This document shows, one piece after another, positions 30,841 through 44,345 of a DNA stretch of 64,000 nucleotides. The stretch's first letter is position 1. Every line of letters starts with the position of its first letter. The stretch spans positions 10,049,001 to 10,113,000 of the forward strand of contig NC_092674.1 of NCBI RefSeq assembly GCF_964355755.1, given 5' to 3'. The position numbers and the translations under genes are program-made. This DNA is from Antedon mediterranea. Lineage: Eukaryota; Echinodermata; Crinoidea; Comatulida; Antedonidae. The notes under the pieces were generated by a model. It did not search any database, was not told where the DNA came from, and saw only the letters and a program-made list of their open reading frames with translations.

Positions 30841-32000
30841 TAATCGTGTCATAGTTACTTCCACCGTTCAACTTCACTGTCATATTTATGGACTGAATGC
30901 CATTCTTCGAAAAAACGGCCATTAGCCTAACCCTAACATTAACTATCACTACACTTATAGTCTAACTAAATAGTAGGCTACTGGGTGAATAATCAAATAC
31001 TGGGCAAATTTTAAAATTCTACTTTATGAATGACAAAAAAGCAAATTCGTTGTCAATCTCGGACTATTGACGTAGCATCATCTCACTTCTCAGCCACTGC
31101 TGGTCTAAATCCCAGCTCCATATCTTTGCCTCTCTCACTCAAATACAATCTGTCGTATTCCTACTTTAATGACGCCATATTAATGATTTCAACGTTTAAC
31201 CACACTTTTAAATTACTGGTGAACAAGCCGATAGTTGGCAAATTTTAAAATTTAACTTTGCATGAATAACAAAAAAGCAAATTCGTTCTCAACCTCAGGC
31301 GTTATTCCGACTATTTAAGTGGTATCATTTCATTTCTAAGTTCTCAGCCATTGGTGGTCTAAATATCAGTTCCATATATTTGCCTCTTAAATCCAATCTG
31401 TCGTATCCCTACTTTAATCACGCCATATTATTTACTTCCCACACATCGTTGAACTTTACTTTCATTTACACAAATCACATGTCCTCAATGCCAGCCTTTC
31501 GAATAAGCTGCCATAACCCTACTTACACTTACCATAACCAGGTAGTTGTATATTTTACAATTCCCATAATCATAATCTAGATTAACTCTATATTACTGGA
31601 TGAAGAATCCAATACACATTTTCGAATTCTGCATAGCATATACTTACAGAAAAGCAAATTCGTTCTGAACCTCTGGCGGGATTCCGTCGATTTGACATGG
31701 TAAGATCTCACTTTTCAACGATCGGTGGTCTCATCTCAGATCACTATTCATCTCATTTCCCTAAATCGAACAACAGTATTATTCCCACAAACTTCACTAA
31801 TCTCAAATCCTTATACTGTATTTCTCTACCTTAATTACCACTAAGCCTACTAACTAACTTACACTCCACTTCTTCAACCAACGATGGTCTCATTTCAGTT
31901 CACTTCCATTATTAGTACCTCATCCAACTACACGAAGATCAGAAATGGCCACGTTGATACATAACTGAGCCCACAGAACATTTTCAAATAGAAAACGATG
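30841..32000. repeat. Degenerate long tandem repeat
   Basis: At least three diverged units begin near 30978, 31214 and 31593. They share TTACTGG(A/G)TGAA-like starts, AAAAAGCAAATTCGTT, GTGGTCTAAAT and CAATCTGTCGTATTCC-like words. Spacing is irregular (236 and 379 bases). The ORFs at 31030 and 31380 fall inside units and have no protein-like features. Confidence 0.65.
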
Positions 32001-34187
32001 TACCCGGTAAAAAAGGTTGTCTTCTTCACTATCTTCTTTAGCATGATTTCAAAAGTTCAAATGGCCACCAGAGGTCTAAATGACGAGGATGGTACTACAG
32101 TATATCTATTTCGTCACTAATGGCATTATGTTCAACCCAAGACGATTGCAAGACCAGGCCTACTGTTGATCACACACAGGGATAACATGAACAGGTTTTG
32201 CACCAACCTCCATCATATTTAATTAGTGAGAAAGCTCGGGTTCAACTACCTGATGCACCATCTTGTCTGATGCCAAACTTGACAAAGCAATCGATTATAT
32301 ACTGGCTAAGGCAAATAACGCTGCGACAGGTTGTTTCAGAGTGTCAAAACGATAAAGACAAGCTTGTAGGCCTAAAGAGCCGTCCTGTCCACCCTCATCT
32401 ACTCTACTGTAGGCCTATGGATCAGAGGTTGCCCCATTGCCATGTAGGGCCCAACTCTGCTCTGTAAACGTAGCAAAGGCGCAGCAAATAGGCGGAGAAA
32501 GACACACTTTAAAAAGTACTAATTGCTGCAGCTATCTAGTAGTAGTATTTTTTATTTTTAATTCGTGTTAGCGCCCTCAACGTAAACAAAGTTTTTTTAA
32601 ACAGCAAACTACTGTATTTATACAGTTACGGTATTCATAACCATCAAAATAATCAGTTACTGTATGTCAAACAGAAATAATTGTGTGCAATATTAATACT
32701 GTATTCTGAAATTATTTGCCTAAATAATAAATAATTAGAAACAGTGACAACTGCTTGTTTGCCACTAAGTGTTTGGAGAAGTTTGTGGGTATGGCTACTA
32801 CAGCCTGATCACATGACTACAAGACTATTATTTGATTCGCTGAGTTTTCATGAAAACTATTTTTCCATAATGTGTTGATGTTTCAGAAAACTTGTCAATA
32901 TACTGGCAAACTTTAACTCGGACTTGCTGCTTGAGATTTGCTAGAGTAGGCTTGCTAAATGAAAAGAGTTAATTTATGTTGTTTCAGCATCATCGGTTCT
33001 GAGTGTTTCTCGTTGGACGCACTGTTTATAGAGTAAAGCTTTACAGTCTGAAGAGTGACATACAGCATTAGCCAAACTTATGACATTGCATGCTTAAAGA
33101 TGACATCTAGTTTTAACATGTATTTATAGTTTTCAACATGATAGCCATTTTTTATAGTAATAACAAAATCACTGAGACGAAAGCAAAAGGGCATACTGGT
33201 GATCAGATTACACGGTGATTAAAGAGGGTTAACCGTTATGTCGTGTGGGCATGTCTGCCACCCCCCCCCCCCCCTCCTCCCTCTGATACAGACAAAAGGA
33301 ATCAGCAGACAGCAGTGCGCGTTAATGACATGATATTTATCGTTATGACTTATGATATTAAACATATTTTATTAAACATTTAAAATATCATGTTGTCACC
33401 CTTTTGCACATGTTCTGTTTTTCGAAAATAACGTTTCAAAATGGTAAATTCCGGGGTTCCTGAAAATTACGCAATAATGTGATTCGTTTTAAAATTAACA
33501 GATTATGTTGGTATTACATTTATCCAAAAAGTATGACTAAACACATACATAGAAGAAATAAACATACTATGCAGGTTTGTTTATCTAACCATCTTCTCTT
33601 ATCAGCAGCATGTCGGCCTACCCGTTTGTTGTAACAACATTCTTATGAGGACGTTTTCTATTTTAAGAAATACAGATAATGAACATTGCTCGAATTAGCG
33701 TTTAAATAAATATGTTTGTTAATGATGTCCTTAGTGAGACCTACGCACGTCACGTAAGCGTGCGCCGTTTCACCTGCGTCCTGATCGATTGACGTTGAGA
33801 GGTTAAGATCGTCGCGTGTTTACTTCTTTACTTCTTGTTATTTTTAAGCCGTTGTCGTTTGAGACAGCTGTATTAACGATTTGATTTACTTCAGTCGAGT
33901 TTCCCATCTTGGATGCAAAACATTTTCTTTTCAACTTGGATGATATTATAAGAACGTTTTACCCTTTCAGACGAGATCAATATTGAGCGGAAGATTGATC
34001 AATAATTCCTCCGCAGCTATAAATGTTTCAAATTTTGAGAGGTGTCTTGGATTTATATTTAAATGCAGTTTTTTCTTTACGTAAATTGTAAATATTTCGA
34101 GCGTATACCAATTTTATCAACTGTTTGTCGTCGGAAAAATAATTCGTCAGGTTGGATTCGCGAGGTAGTTTTCGTCGTCTACTCGGA
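32001..34187. other. Non-coding stretch; possible upstream promoter region
   Basis: No exon is supported. A run of 16 C lies at about 33260-33275. From about 33700 the DNA becomes less AT-rich with several CpGs (CGTCACG, GCGTGCGCCG), consistent with a promoter and 5' UTR for the exon at 34188. The ORF at 32198-32467 shows no domain. Confidence 0.35.
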
Positions 34188-34248
34188 ATGGGGACTGCAA
34201 AGGAGACCTCCAGAGGTGGAGGAGATGTAACTGAACCAAGAATCTCAG
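34188..34248 (+). other. Possible leader exon of the 36-kb gene
   Basis: An ATG at 34188 opens a frame reaching a good donor, CTCAG|GTAATT, at 34248, following a CpG-containing stretch that looks like 5' UTR. If spliced to the strong acceptor TTATTTTTCAG at 36161, this frame stays open to a TGA at 36305-36307, two codons before the main ATG and in the same frame. It would therefore be an upstream ORF of 68 codons, not part of the main protein. Unproven without transcripts. Confidence 0.3.
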
Positions 34249-36161
34249 GTAATTTAACCAGATGAGAGTGCATGCTATTTTACTCTCTCAACATTCGATA
34301 AGGCCTATATTATAAATGCCTGCTACCTCAACTGTTGAATATGAAATATTTAAGAACATATTTCCATAAGAAAGCTTCGTTCCGACTTCGACACAACGCA
34401 AAGACGTGCGCGCACTGAACTGTCACTTGGTCAACTCGCACACTCGTTGCGTCTACGTCATTGCGTTAAAGTGGGAACAAAGTAAAACCTTTGCTTTAAG
34501 CAAACATTATTTTGTACAGTATATAAAACCCTTCGTCATTTTTTAATAGGCCTATAACATACCATTGTAAATAGGCCCTATTCTTTTCATCTTTCATCAG
34601 AATAATTATTCTTATTCTGCCAAGCATACAACCAACAATAACAAAACTATACATAAGTAAGTTGGCAGGGGACGCAAAAGAGAATTAAATCACTTTACAC
34701 TATGGCTAAGAGTATGTGCTCCACTCTGCATAAAAAAAGTAGAACAACTTATAATAATAAATGGCGAGTCTTACCACGCAATGTGTTGAACAAAGAATAT
34801 TGATAATTTCCGCTTGTCATCCTTTTTTTTAAATATACAAGTGAGATATCTTATATAAATATCAAATAGACTAAATTAGTCTCATGCATGAGTTCGTGTC
34901 TGCAAAACAATAATTGAGATATCTTGTTTAAATATAAAATAGAAAATAGACTCTAATATTGCCATATCGCTGAAAAGATATTAGTTTTGTGGGGATCGTT
35001 GGCTGAACAAAAATTCTGAACTTAAACTGACAAAATGTGTACGCTACCGAAACGATGACAATTGACACTTTTGATGACTGTCTGTACTGACATTGGTGGT
35101 AGAGAAGAGGAAGGGCGTGTAAGAAAATGATTATGATGACCGCTAGTTTTAGATTTGGAACTATTGGGCCAAATGTTTAGACCCTAATGACTATAGGCAA
35201 GGACTAATGTATGTTGCTAAAATGATGATGATTATTATTATTTTATGATAACTGGATTTAGTTATAAAATGACATGGTAACGATAAGATGATTATGACGA
35301 TATGGCGGCTATTTAAAAAACAATTACTGTATTTATATTTTGATAGTGACGGAGGAAAATAAACCGTTTATTGCGATAAATTCTTTAAAAAAAAACATTT
35401 TAGCTTGGATAAACATGTTGCATGATATGCAACCTTAAAAATTGTATGTAGCGCCCTCTTTTAAGTTTCTACAAAATTCTCTGAGGTAATGAGATAAGAT
35501 TGAGCCAATATCAAATCGCTGTTTGACGCACGTCGTGCTTTATATTAAATTGTTTGTGATTACTGTATTACATTGGGAATTATTCTACTTGCTGCTACTG
35601 CGTTGGTTATTGACAGTGCTTAGTGGGTTTCTTCCCCCGGATCTTCAAACTTTCTTATTAAAGGACTGAGATTTGACCAATCAGAGTGTAGCTTGATGGT
35701 TAATGAATGAACACAGTACAATACAATGCCTTCAGCGCATGAAAATACACTTTGCATTTGAAATCGACAACACTAAAAGGAAAAACGATATATCGTATCG
35801 TACTTTTACATTGGAATAATTTGAAAGTAAATAATTATCTGGTCGTTTCTGTTCTGTTTCTGTAAATGAACGCTTTGGAGACCAACTGTGAGCCTGAGTG
35901 CGTCCAAGCAGAACCTAATCAGATGGACCTTTGGTATGAAATCGGATACGTGAGGACTAGTGTAGACCTGTTTTTGTACCCTGCATTTGCTTATCAAGAG
36001 AGCTGAGGAATAGAGTCAATAAAGTCAATAGGATCTGAAGGATGCACCGTTTTGCAGTTTAGCAATCTGTTTTCACATACTATTAAATGAATGACTTGTT
36101 AAACTGGTAGAGGTTGTTTACATCAAGTCCAAGACCAGAGATCAAGGAGTTTATTTTTCAG
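34249..36161. other. Presumed 5' intron
   Basis: AT-rich, no coding exon seen. Contains a short 'GTTCCCACTAG' family MITE at 34371-34482. Confidence 0.35.
34371..34482. mobile_element. Foldback MITE, 'GTTCCCACTAG' family, copy 3 (short)
   Basis: AAGCTTCGTTCCGACTTCG with ACACAACGCAAAGACGT at the left pairs loosely with ACGTCATTGCGTTAAAGTGG at the right, which ends GAACAAAG. Size and layout match copies at 19773 and 21252, but it is more diverged and shorter. Confidence 0.65.
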
Positions 36162-36310
36162 CTGATCTTGGTGTAACCTGGTTTACTGACAAACAAAGAT
36201 CAATCAAGCAAGCGGTATTTCAAATGAACTTGTTTTGGATTTTATGGAATATATTTAAAGAAGGATACAAACCTAAATTTGAATGTCGTAGCCATCTTTT
36301 GTTCTGAAAG

Positions 36311-37039
36311 ATGGATGTTGATACTGATAGAGAGGTTATGAACGTTTTGTCAAATTCAAGTAGTAGTGAAATGTATGGTGATGATGGTCCTGTATCAGAA
36401 AGCCATCAGAAATATCTTCTAAAAAAAGGAAGATCTTTACCAGGACACTATGATGGAAATAATACTGATGCAGGAAATAACAACACCTTATCAAACTCAA
36501 GACCTAAATCATTGAAATTAAAGGTATTGCCATTGGACAATGAAACACTGATACAAGGCCACCGGCCATTAAAAGCAGCTCAAAGTTGGGATCCAAATCT
36601 ACGACCACTTTCTGCAAAAGAGAGCTTATTTGATACCAAATTAGGAAAAGATGGCAAAAATAAACCACCACCTTTGCGTAGGGCAGCAAGGTCTTATGAC
36701 CAGTTTAGTAAATCTTCATACCAGGTTGGGAATAACTTTCCTGTCCCATCACCAGCTACTCGCCGCCGACTTACTTATTTTCAGCGATTAAAAAACAACA
36801 TGTTTTCCACAAGTCATAACAGATCCCCAACATCACCACTGCTTCAAAAGTCTATAAGTGTTGAGGAGGGAAGGTCATCCCCCTCCTATGAAGTTGAAAG
36901 AAGTTCTTCATTTACTGACACAATTTCTAATCCCCCCTCTCCTTCAGTTAACAAAGGAAACAAGTTTAACCGGAGAAAAATATGGAAGACAAAATCAAAA
37001 TTACAGCCTACACCAGCAACAGCAGTTTGGGCACCAGAG
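36311..37039 (+). CDS. First coding exon of a large Ser/Pro-rich signalling protein
   Basis: The exon runs from the acceptor TTTTTCAG at 36161 to a consensus donor GAG|GTAAGT at 37039. The coding part is 243 codons and ends in phase 0; an in-frame TGA at 36305 fixes the ATG at 36311 as the start in this exon. The protein is hydrophilic and disordered-looking, rich in Ser, Pro, Arg and Lys, with repeated RS/SP motifs (KAAQSWDPNLRP, RRAARSYDQ, RSPTSPLLQKS) suited to phosphorylation and 14-3-3 or SH3 contacts. The end RRKIWKTKSKL.P...AVWAPE loosely resembles the region before the GAP-side domains of ARHGAP6-type RhoGAPs, where a large first exon is followed by a very long intron. That family call is a guess. 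The rest of the protein lies right of the window or in unseen exons. Confidence 0.6.
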
Positions 37040-40000
37040 GTAAGTGAAATATATTTTGATTCAATGATTCTTTTGAAATGTCATAATACATTGATACAAT
37101 CATATAGTTACTCCAAATATAAAAAAATGGACGATGAAAACAAATATTTTTAAGTTTAAACATATTTCCACTTTTTCTCACAACACACACACATTAGTGC
37201 ATTGATGTAACTATAACAGTGCACAGATCTAAATTAGAAAAAGAATATTTGTATGCACATGTTTCTTTTTCCATAAACAATCATTATTAACATAAAATTG
37301 TGGTATCTCAATGTGCAACAAAATTACCAGTTAGATAGGAGGTCTTTTGTGAAAGAGAATTTTCATATTACTTGTTAGCTTGTTACTCAGCATGGCTTAA
37401 TTATAGATAATTTTGTACCATAGTGAGATGTTGTATATTTCTTGAGAATTTCCAGTTTAATAGGCTTTTAATAAATAAATTCAATACTGTATTATTATGT
37501 TTCCTGAAATGGATGTATCTTTACCAAAATAAGGTACAAAAAGCATTATTTAATTCATAAATTCATGAACTTGATTAGTTTATGCTAACAAAAGTTAATT
37601 GTTATTCAGTTTGCAAAAATAATAAATCATTCTTACAAAGTCTTTTTCACTAAAAATGATTTATTAAATTGTAGCTAGTTAATAAAAAAATGTTTCATAG
37701 TTGACTTTACTGAGTTCCCTTGGCAATATTAAATTGTAGGGGAGGTATAGGGACTTGCAAGAGACAAGGGAACAGTTAGAACTGTGTAAAAATATGATTA
37801 TTTATGTATTCTAAATTGATTAAAAATATAATTGTTTTGATTTGCAATACTTTTTTTATCATAAAAAAAAATACAATTTGAAGTGAGAAAAGAATATTAA
37901 TAATAACACCTTGTATAATCATAAAATAACAAATTATAGCAACAACAAAAATTGATAAATTAAGATGCTAACATCTTACTTTATCCGTCATTATGACAGA
38001 TTTTGTTTCCAAATTTCCATAGCAACGGTTTCCGTAGACTTCCTTTACAATTAATGGATTTGAATCTTCTTAGTAGAGAATCAATTAACCTCTGCGGCAG
38101 TTAAAAACCAGCTTTTGTTTTGTTATTATTTCAAGTATAATGGCTGACTAAGATAATAACGTGATAGGCGCCAAATTCGATGAAATGATGAATAGAGCAA
38201 AATCAAAATATTGTACAAGCTGAAGATGATTTTGTATCTATTAATGTACTGAAAATATGTTTTGTATGTTTTGAACTCTCATATCTGTAATACAAAATAA
38301 ATACAAAATTCATTTCTGATTCGATTTTTGATGTTTTTAACTCCTGTTGTTGTCAAATAAGAGACATGTAGTAATTTGATAATACAAACTTATATTGTTT
38401 TATCTGATTTTTAAAAATAAATTAGTTAATACAACATTTTAATTGTTCAACATTGTTACATGTTTAAATACTGTTGCCTCCCACAAAATTACGCTAGATA
38501 CAAAATTACTTGATGCTAAAAAAAAACCTCCCCATAGATTTGATAAGTCAGGGCAACAATTTTGTTAGGCCTTTATAAACAGATGGTAGCAGAAAATGTT
38601 ATAGTGCTATCTGTCTGGTCTTTTTTGGGAGATCTAATCCTCAGACACTAGTTTTTATTGCGAGCAGATCTTTTTTGAGCATTTTGAGGAGGTCATAAGT
38701 GACCAGTCGAATATGCCTAATGTAAATGATAATTGTAACAACGTATGACAATTAATTAGCTCTTTCAAGTAATTAGCTCTTTCAAATGAAGTAATTAGCT
38801 AAAAACTACAAGGTTTGTTTCGTTTTGAATTAAAGCTCATTAAAGGGAATTTGAAAATATTGAAGGACGACAGTAATAATCAAGCTTTTAATTCCTAGGT
38901 TTTTAAAGTCAGAGCTTACATCCAGTTCTAAGTTTATGCTTAATTAGAAGTTTGGAAATTCATCAAAAAGAAAATAATGAAATATTATGCATGAAGTCTG
39001 CTTATCTGTACCAGTAGCCTTAGGATCAAACTAAGCTGAACAATAATTATTATGGTGATGAATGATGATTATACATTTTATAAATAAAATTCTAATTAAT
39101 TGGAAAAATTAATTTATAACAAACAGATTACTACTACTATTACTATCTAATTTGACATCCTCTAGATATCAACCAATTTATTCAGTTTGCTAAAAAAGTA
39201 TTTTAACAAATTTACCATGTATTATTTTATTCTTGAAAACATGACTAATTATTTATACATTTATAATATTCATAGTTCTGAACTAAATGCGCTAGGTTCT
39301 AATGTAAACAGAACTTTGAAATATGAATATATTTATACCTGCACACTATATGTATACACTTATACACTAAATATTCATTTAGTTCAGATATGAAAACTAT
39401 GCACTGTTGTAAATATGGATTATAACAAATGAATGTGTGTTCTATTTTTAATATAAAATACTAGAGTAAACTGTCTAATTATGGATAAATTGCTAGTTTA
39501 CACTCCAATAAACATATTCATGTTTAGCTGCATCTAGTTTCATAGTGCAATACAATGTATAGGAACTATTTTAGTAAAGGAAGAATACTATCTGTATATA
39601 TATGCTAAATTATGCTTAATTCCGAGAAAGACACAATGCAAAAACAGTTGTGCAGTTACATTTTAACTGAAATAAAGTAGCCTATATATAAAAAAAATAA
39701 ATATGATTCAGTTATAACAGGTAAGAGTATTCAATGAAGAAGAATCCAATTCCTTGAAATTCTGTTTAAATTATATTTTAGAACACAAAAAGCTTCCAAA
39801 TTATTTACTAATTTAAGAACAATTTGAGACAGTTTTCATTGAACTTCTTGGGAAAGGCAATAACCATCTACTCTTTATGGCCCTGGCATGACCCTGAAGA
39901 AGGCTTTTCAAACAAATCAACTTGGTAGCAAGCATTGAAAATGATGTTGTTTGAAATTAGGATTTTCTACTGCTTTTTCTTAAATTGATTCCAATCTTAC

Positions 40001-40680
40001 CCAAACATTCCAAACCTTTTATCAGTTGTTTCCAAACATTGATTTTCAGGTGTTTCACAACTAGTAGCAAATATTGAAGATTGTTGTAAAGGTTTAAACA
40101 AGATGTATTGTCCCAAAAACATGAAAAATATGGATAAATAAAATTAAGCTTTTGTCATTCTTCTTTTGCCCAAAAACATAAGATTAACATAATAAAGGAA
40201 AAATGATAGTTTTAAATAATAAATTCACTTTTGCAATTTTCCTTCCTTAAAACAAAAAATAATGATTTTAATTATAAAAGGTTATATTAAATGTTTGACA
40301 TTTTCCAAAAACGAGTTTGTTTGTAATGAGAGGTTGTACAGGCCTGTTATGGGTTTTACTTGTCAACTTTGGTAGTGAACCTGTATTCGGAATTGAATGT
40401 TGTTTAAGCTTTTTTAATTTGGATGAAGGAATATTTAAAGGCATTTATACTGATATTAGTTATCTATCTGAAACATTCTGAAACAGGAAGTTGTTGATGT
40501 TAACAACACATATGGAACCTTTTGCTTAAATCTAAAAACATGGTTATCTGTATTACTAGTTTATCAAACCATTGTTAATGGACTCCATTGGGAAATAATT
40601 TAATATAAAAAGATAAGATAACTGTATATGCTATACGAATTACAAATTATTCCTATTGCTTATCAATATACTAATGCTAA
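37040..40680. other. Long intron, part 1
   Basis: Very AT-rich sequence with no exon, repeat array or transposon end that I can support. Confidence 0.45.
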
Positions 40681-40982
40681 CAGTGGCGGATCTAGGATCT
40701 GACGAGGGGGGGTGGCCACGAAAGTGGCAAACGAGGTGCGTATCACCGAGCGGAGGAGGGTTTCGGAGCGGGTGTGCCCCTCCTGAGGCTCCAAAAATTT
40801 TTGAAAAAATAGATGCTTAGACACTGTTTAATAGGCTAGAGAAACTGGTTCCATCACACTTAATAACAAATACTACATAATGTAAATTTAAATAAATCCT
40901 TCCTAAATACTGTACGGATCTTTTTCGACGAACTAATAATAATAAACTTTGATCGAAAAACCTTCAAACAAAATGAACACGA

Positions 40983-41296
40983 GTGAGTGAGTGGCCGAGC
41001 GGTTAAGACAGTGGAACCGTAATCACGTAGCCATAACATCGGCAGGGGTTCGAGGCTCACTCACTCCATGGTTCTGGTGGTAGAATGAGTCTTCTCGGAT
41101 AAGGACTATAAACCGTAGGTCCAGTGTACACAACTTGCTCGTGTGCACTTTAAAGAACCTAGTACATCTTTCGAGACGAGTAGGGTGTTACCCCGGTGTA
41201 TTAGTACATCACAGCCACTGATCACCAACTGGGCCCTCTGGGAGATCAGTCTTTGACTGAAGAGGTCACCCAGTATAAAGATAAAAACAAACAAAC
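40983..41296 (+). mobile_element. tRNA-derived SINE, copy 2
   Basis: Head with box A GTGGCCGAGCGGTTAAGAC and box B GGGGTTCGAGGC. The body contains TTCTCGGATAAGGACTATAA and GGTCCAGTGTACAC as in copy 1, and the tail is AAAAACAAACAAAC. It is nested in the hAT-like element. Minus-strand ORFs over it are artefacts. Confidence 0.88.
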
Positions 41297-41338
41297 ATGC
41301 ACTGTGGCGACCCGCTTGGTAAAATTTGTGTCGTTAAA

Positions 41339-41697
41339 TACCCCACTTATCCGTTACATTACTGTTATAACTTAAATAGATCAGGTATTAGGCTACGACC
41401 TCCAAGAGCAAATCTTGTTTGTAGAACTAGAAAATCCTTCGTTGTAAATAGCATTCATATTTTTAATTCTAATGTAAGACGATAATGCAATTTTTAAATA
41501 GTTTTACATTTTTAACAGTTTTTTTTTATTTTTAACTTTTTATCTTGTATTTTAATCTGTTTATAATACTGCACGTTTTAAATTGTTGCAACATTTTTTA
41601 TGTTTGTTTTTTATTGTTGTTTAATCTACCAAGCAAAGTGAATTTCCATTTTTATGGACAAATATAATTTCTTGAATCTTGAATCTTGAATCTTGCG
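41339..41697 (+). mobile_element. LINE 3' end, copy 2 (TCTTGAA-tailed family)
   Basis: Nearly identical to 15753-16098 over its length, but with an extra ~14 bases (ATTACTGTTATAAC) near the start that copy 1 lacks. It ends in three TTGAATC repeats. It lies just downstream of the SINE and is nested in the hAT-like element. Confidence 0.8.
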
Positions 41698-42277
41698 GTA
41701 CTCGATAGTGCATGTGTTGTGTACCGTGTTTTGGTGGTCTGTTAACCTCAGAGATATACACCCTACAGCCGGGTGAATAACTCAATGTAATTTGGTATAC
41801 AATGATTGCGGTAATCGCCGTGTCTATAACACAAATGAAAAAACGCCAAATACGCCACATACTTTTTTTCGGTCGTCCCGTGTACATACAAGACATTTCA
41901 TGTTTATTTTATGCCTATAAAATAATAAAAGAACACCATGTTTCTCGTTTATTTTTATCGTTTATTTTTATTGTTTATACTGCATACTATAATATTATAC
42001 AAAAAAGCTTCTTGCGCGAGAAAAAAGTTCCCGATTTTACACTCTCCACTCAGGGAGGGTGTAAATATACCACGCTAACGCTTGTACACGTACACGGACC
42101 AGAGGGCGGCGGAAATTAACTGCAATGGAAAATGGTGTATTTTTGGAGAGTGATGACGTCAGTATTCACACGACGAGCGAGCTAGACAACGTGACGCTGG
42201 TAGTTTTAGGAGTGCATGTGTTTTGAAAATAACTCAGTTGTGGGTATTTTCCGAAGATTTTAAATCGCGTTTTCTTT

Positions 42278-42309
<32 letters not shown>

Positions 42310-42468
42310 TGCTAACCCTAGCTCTAGTAGGCTAACTCTTCTTAAAAGATTAATCCACGTCTAGAGACGGTCAATTAATAGGTTGCATCTTTTTTTTTTA
42401 GAATTAAGGAGGGGTGGCTAGCCACCCTATTCACCCCCCCCCCCCCCACCCCCCTAGATCCGCCACTG

Positions 42469-44345
42469 GCTAATGGTCAGACCACTTCCATTTAAGAAAA
42501 ACAAATCTTTGAGAACTTTGGCTTGGAACCTTTGTTATTACCCATTTTTAAATATTTCGACTTTTGTTGACACACACATATGAATTCTATATTGTCTACA
42601 AAATTTATTTTTAAAATTCTGAAATGAATATGTAAAGCGAGAAGATCGTTTATGTGGTCCCTGCAGTCTTAATGAAACTCGCATCATTTTCCACAATTCA
42701 TAAGAACAGGTGTTTTTAGACACGATTCATTCAACTACTATATTCATTGACATTCTCAACCACACTTTTTATCAATTGAATTATCTGAATTTGCATTAAC
42801 TTTGATTTTTGTCCATGTAAACTTATAACTTATAAAATATAAAACTTTTCATCTTGCTTTATCCAGGCTTGATATGATCAATCATATCATAAATTTCTGC
42901 ACACATATTTCCATTTTACATTGTATTTGCACTGATCACCTAAACCCGTCCTGGTGATGAGTTCAAATCTAGTTCAGAATAGATTAGATAGTGGTACTTA
43001 CGCCATGATTGGTTTTTAGTTTGTTTAAATTAATCAAGATTGAACTTAGTACCCCGTAACTTGAAGGACTTGGAAGTATTGTCATGAATTATCATACTTT
43101 GTTTGCTTGGATTTTACAACAATGTATCAGTAGCTCCCTACAACTTCCTCTCTATTTATGATCAGTATGATCAGTGTGCAACCACTTGATGCCTTCAGTA
43201 CCAATTGCAATGAAAACCTTTGACCTTTTAAACATAAATTATTAAATTAATTAATTTAATTTAGTAGGCCTTATGCATGCATTCACTCCTGAAATATGAT
43301 TTAGGTTTATCACCAAAAATGTAAATCAATATTATGATATAATCACATACAGTAATTGATACCTCCAAATTATTTATCATTGTTTTACTACCAAATACAG
43401 AGCTTGAACTTGAACCTAGATAAACTATAGTTAATGGATGCTGGTTATAATTTTTAGGACAAAATTACTTTTAGCCAATAGCTTTCTTGTGGTATGATAT
43501 ATGCCAATCTTTGTAAACAAAACAGTCTGTGCTTTTCTTGCTAGTTGGGTTGCATATGTAGCTAGTTTGATTAGAAAGTTTTGCATTGTTTTCCTGGCTG
43601 ATAAAGTAAATTTCTAGGCCTGGTAAAAATTGTTTCTATGAACAGTGAAATTGTTTCATCTGTGTACCTATTTTGACTTTCAATGAACACTTGATATTTG
43701 ATTTTATACTCTCCCCTGACTCTTGACTACAAGGTACAGCCGAATTACTGATGTCATTGATTTCCAACAATGTTTATTAATAGGAAAGCAGTAAATAATC
43801 ACTGAAGCAGAAAAAGTAATTAATGCGAGTGCACCTTAAGAGTATTTCAAACAACACATCGTTCTCTCTTCCTGCCTCCAGAATTTTCAGAGTAGGTATT
43901 CAGATGAAATTCTATACTTGTTTTCCGATAATTATGACTCATAACGACCATCGCCCTCTCACTAAGATAAGATCGCTTGAATTAAACAGTTTTAATTAGA
44001 GAGCTTAGTTTGTTCTGTTTAACGAACATAAACAAATACATACAAGCATATATGCAATACAGGGTACAGGTAAGTAGCATAAATAGTAAAGGTAGTAATT
44101 ATTGTCCTTGAGCTGGAAACTTGAGGACAAATTCCGGTTATATCCTCTATGGACCCACAGCAGCTCTCAATGCAGCACCTACCAGTTCAGCACAACAGGA
44201 GACAAACCCCTACTCATTTTGAATAATGCAACGTTCTTTAACATGCAATCCATGTGACCAACAAATTTATATCCCATCAATGAAAGTAAAGCATCTTGCT
44301 TAAAGGATGCAATCAGCATGCTATAGCAGGGCTCGAATACTTTTT
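42469..44345. other. Long intron, part 2
   Basis: AT-rich DNA with no exon or bounded repeat that I can support. Confidence 0.45.

Larger units (their letters stand above)
40681..42468. mobile_element. hAT-like non-autonomous DNA transposon with nested insertions
   Basis: Terminal inverted repeats CAGTGGCGGATCTAGG (40681) and CCTAGATCCGCCACTG (ends 42468). The flanks repeat GCTAA (40676-40680 and 42469-42473), a 5-bp target duplication. CAGTGGCGG-type ends are common in hAT elements. The interior carries a SINE at 40983-41296 and a LINE 3' end at 41339-41697. The right part has a long poly-T (about 42281-42307) and a poly-C run. No transposase ORF. Confidence 0.85.

Noticed and set aside
32198-32467. 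89-residue ORF with several Cys
   Set aside because: No splice context, homologous motif or codon pattern; it sits in otherwise featureless DNA.
34028-34273. 81-residue minus-strand ORF
   Set aside because: It runs antisense across the proposed leader exon and 5' UTR and has no recognisable domain.
41621-42119. ORFs on both strands in the hAT-like element
   Set aside because: They cross the LINE tail and non-coding interior and contain no transposase motif.
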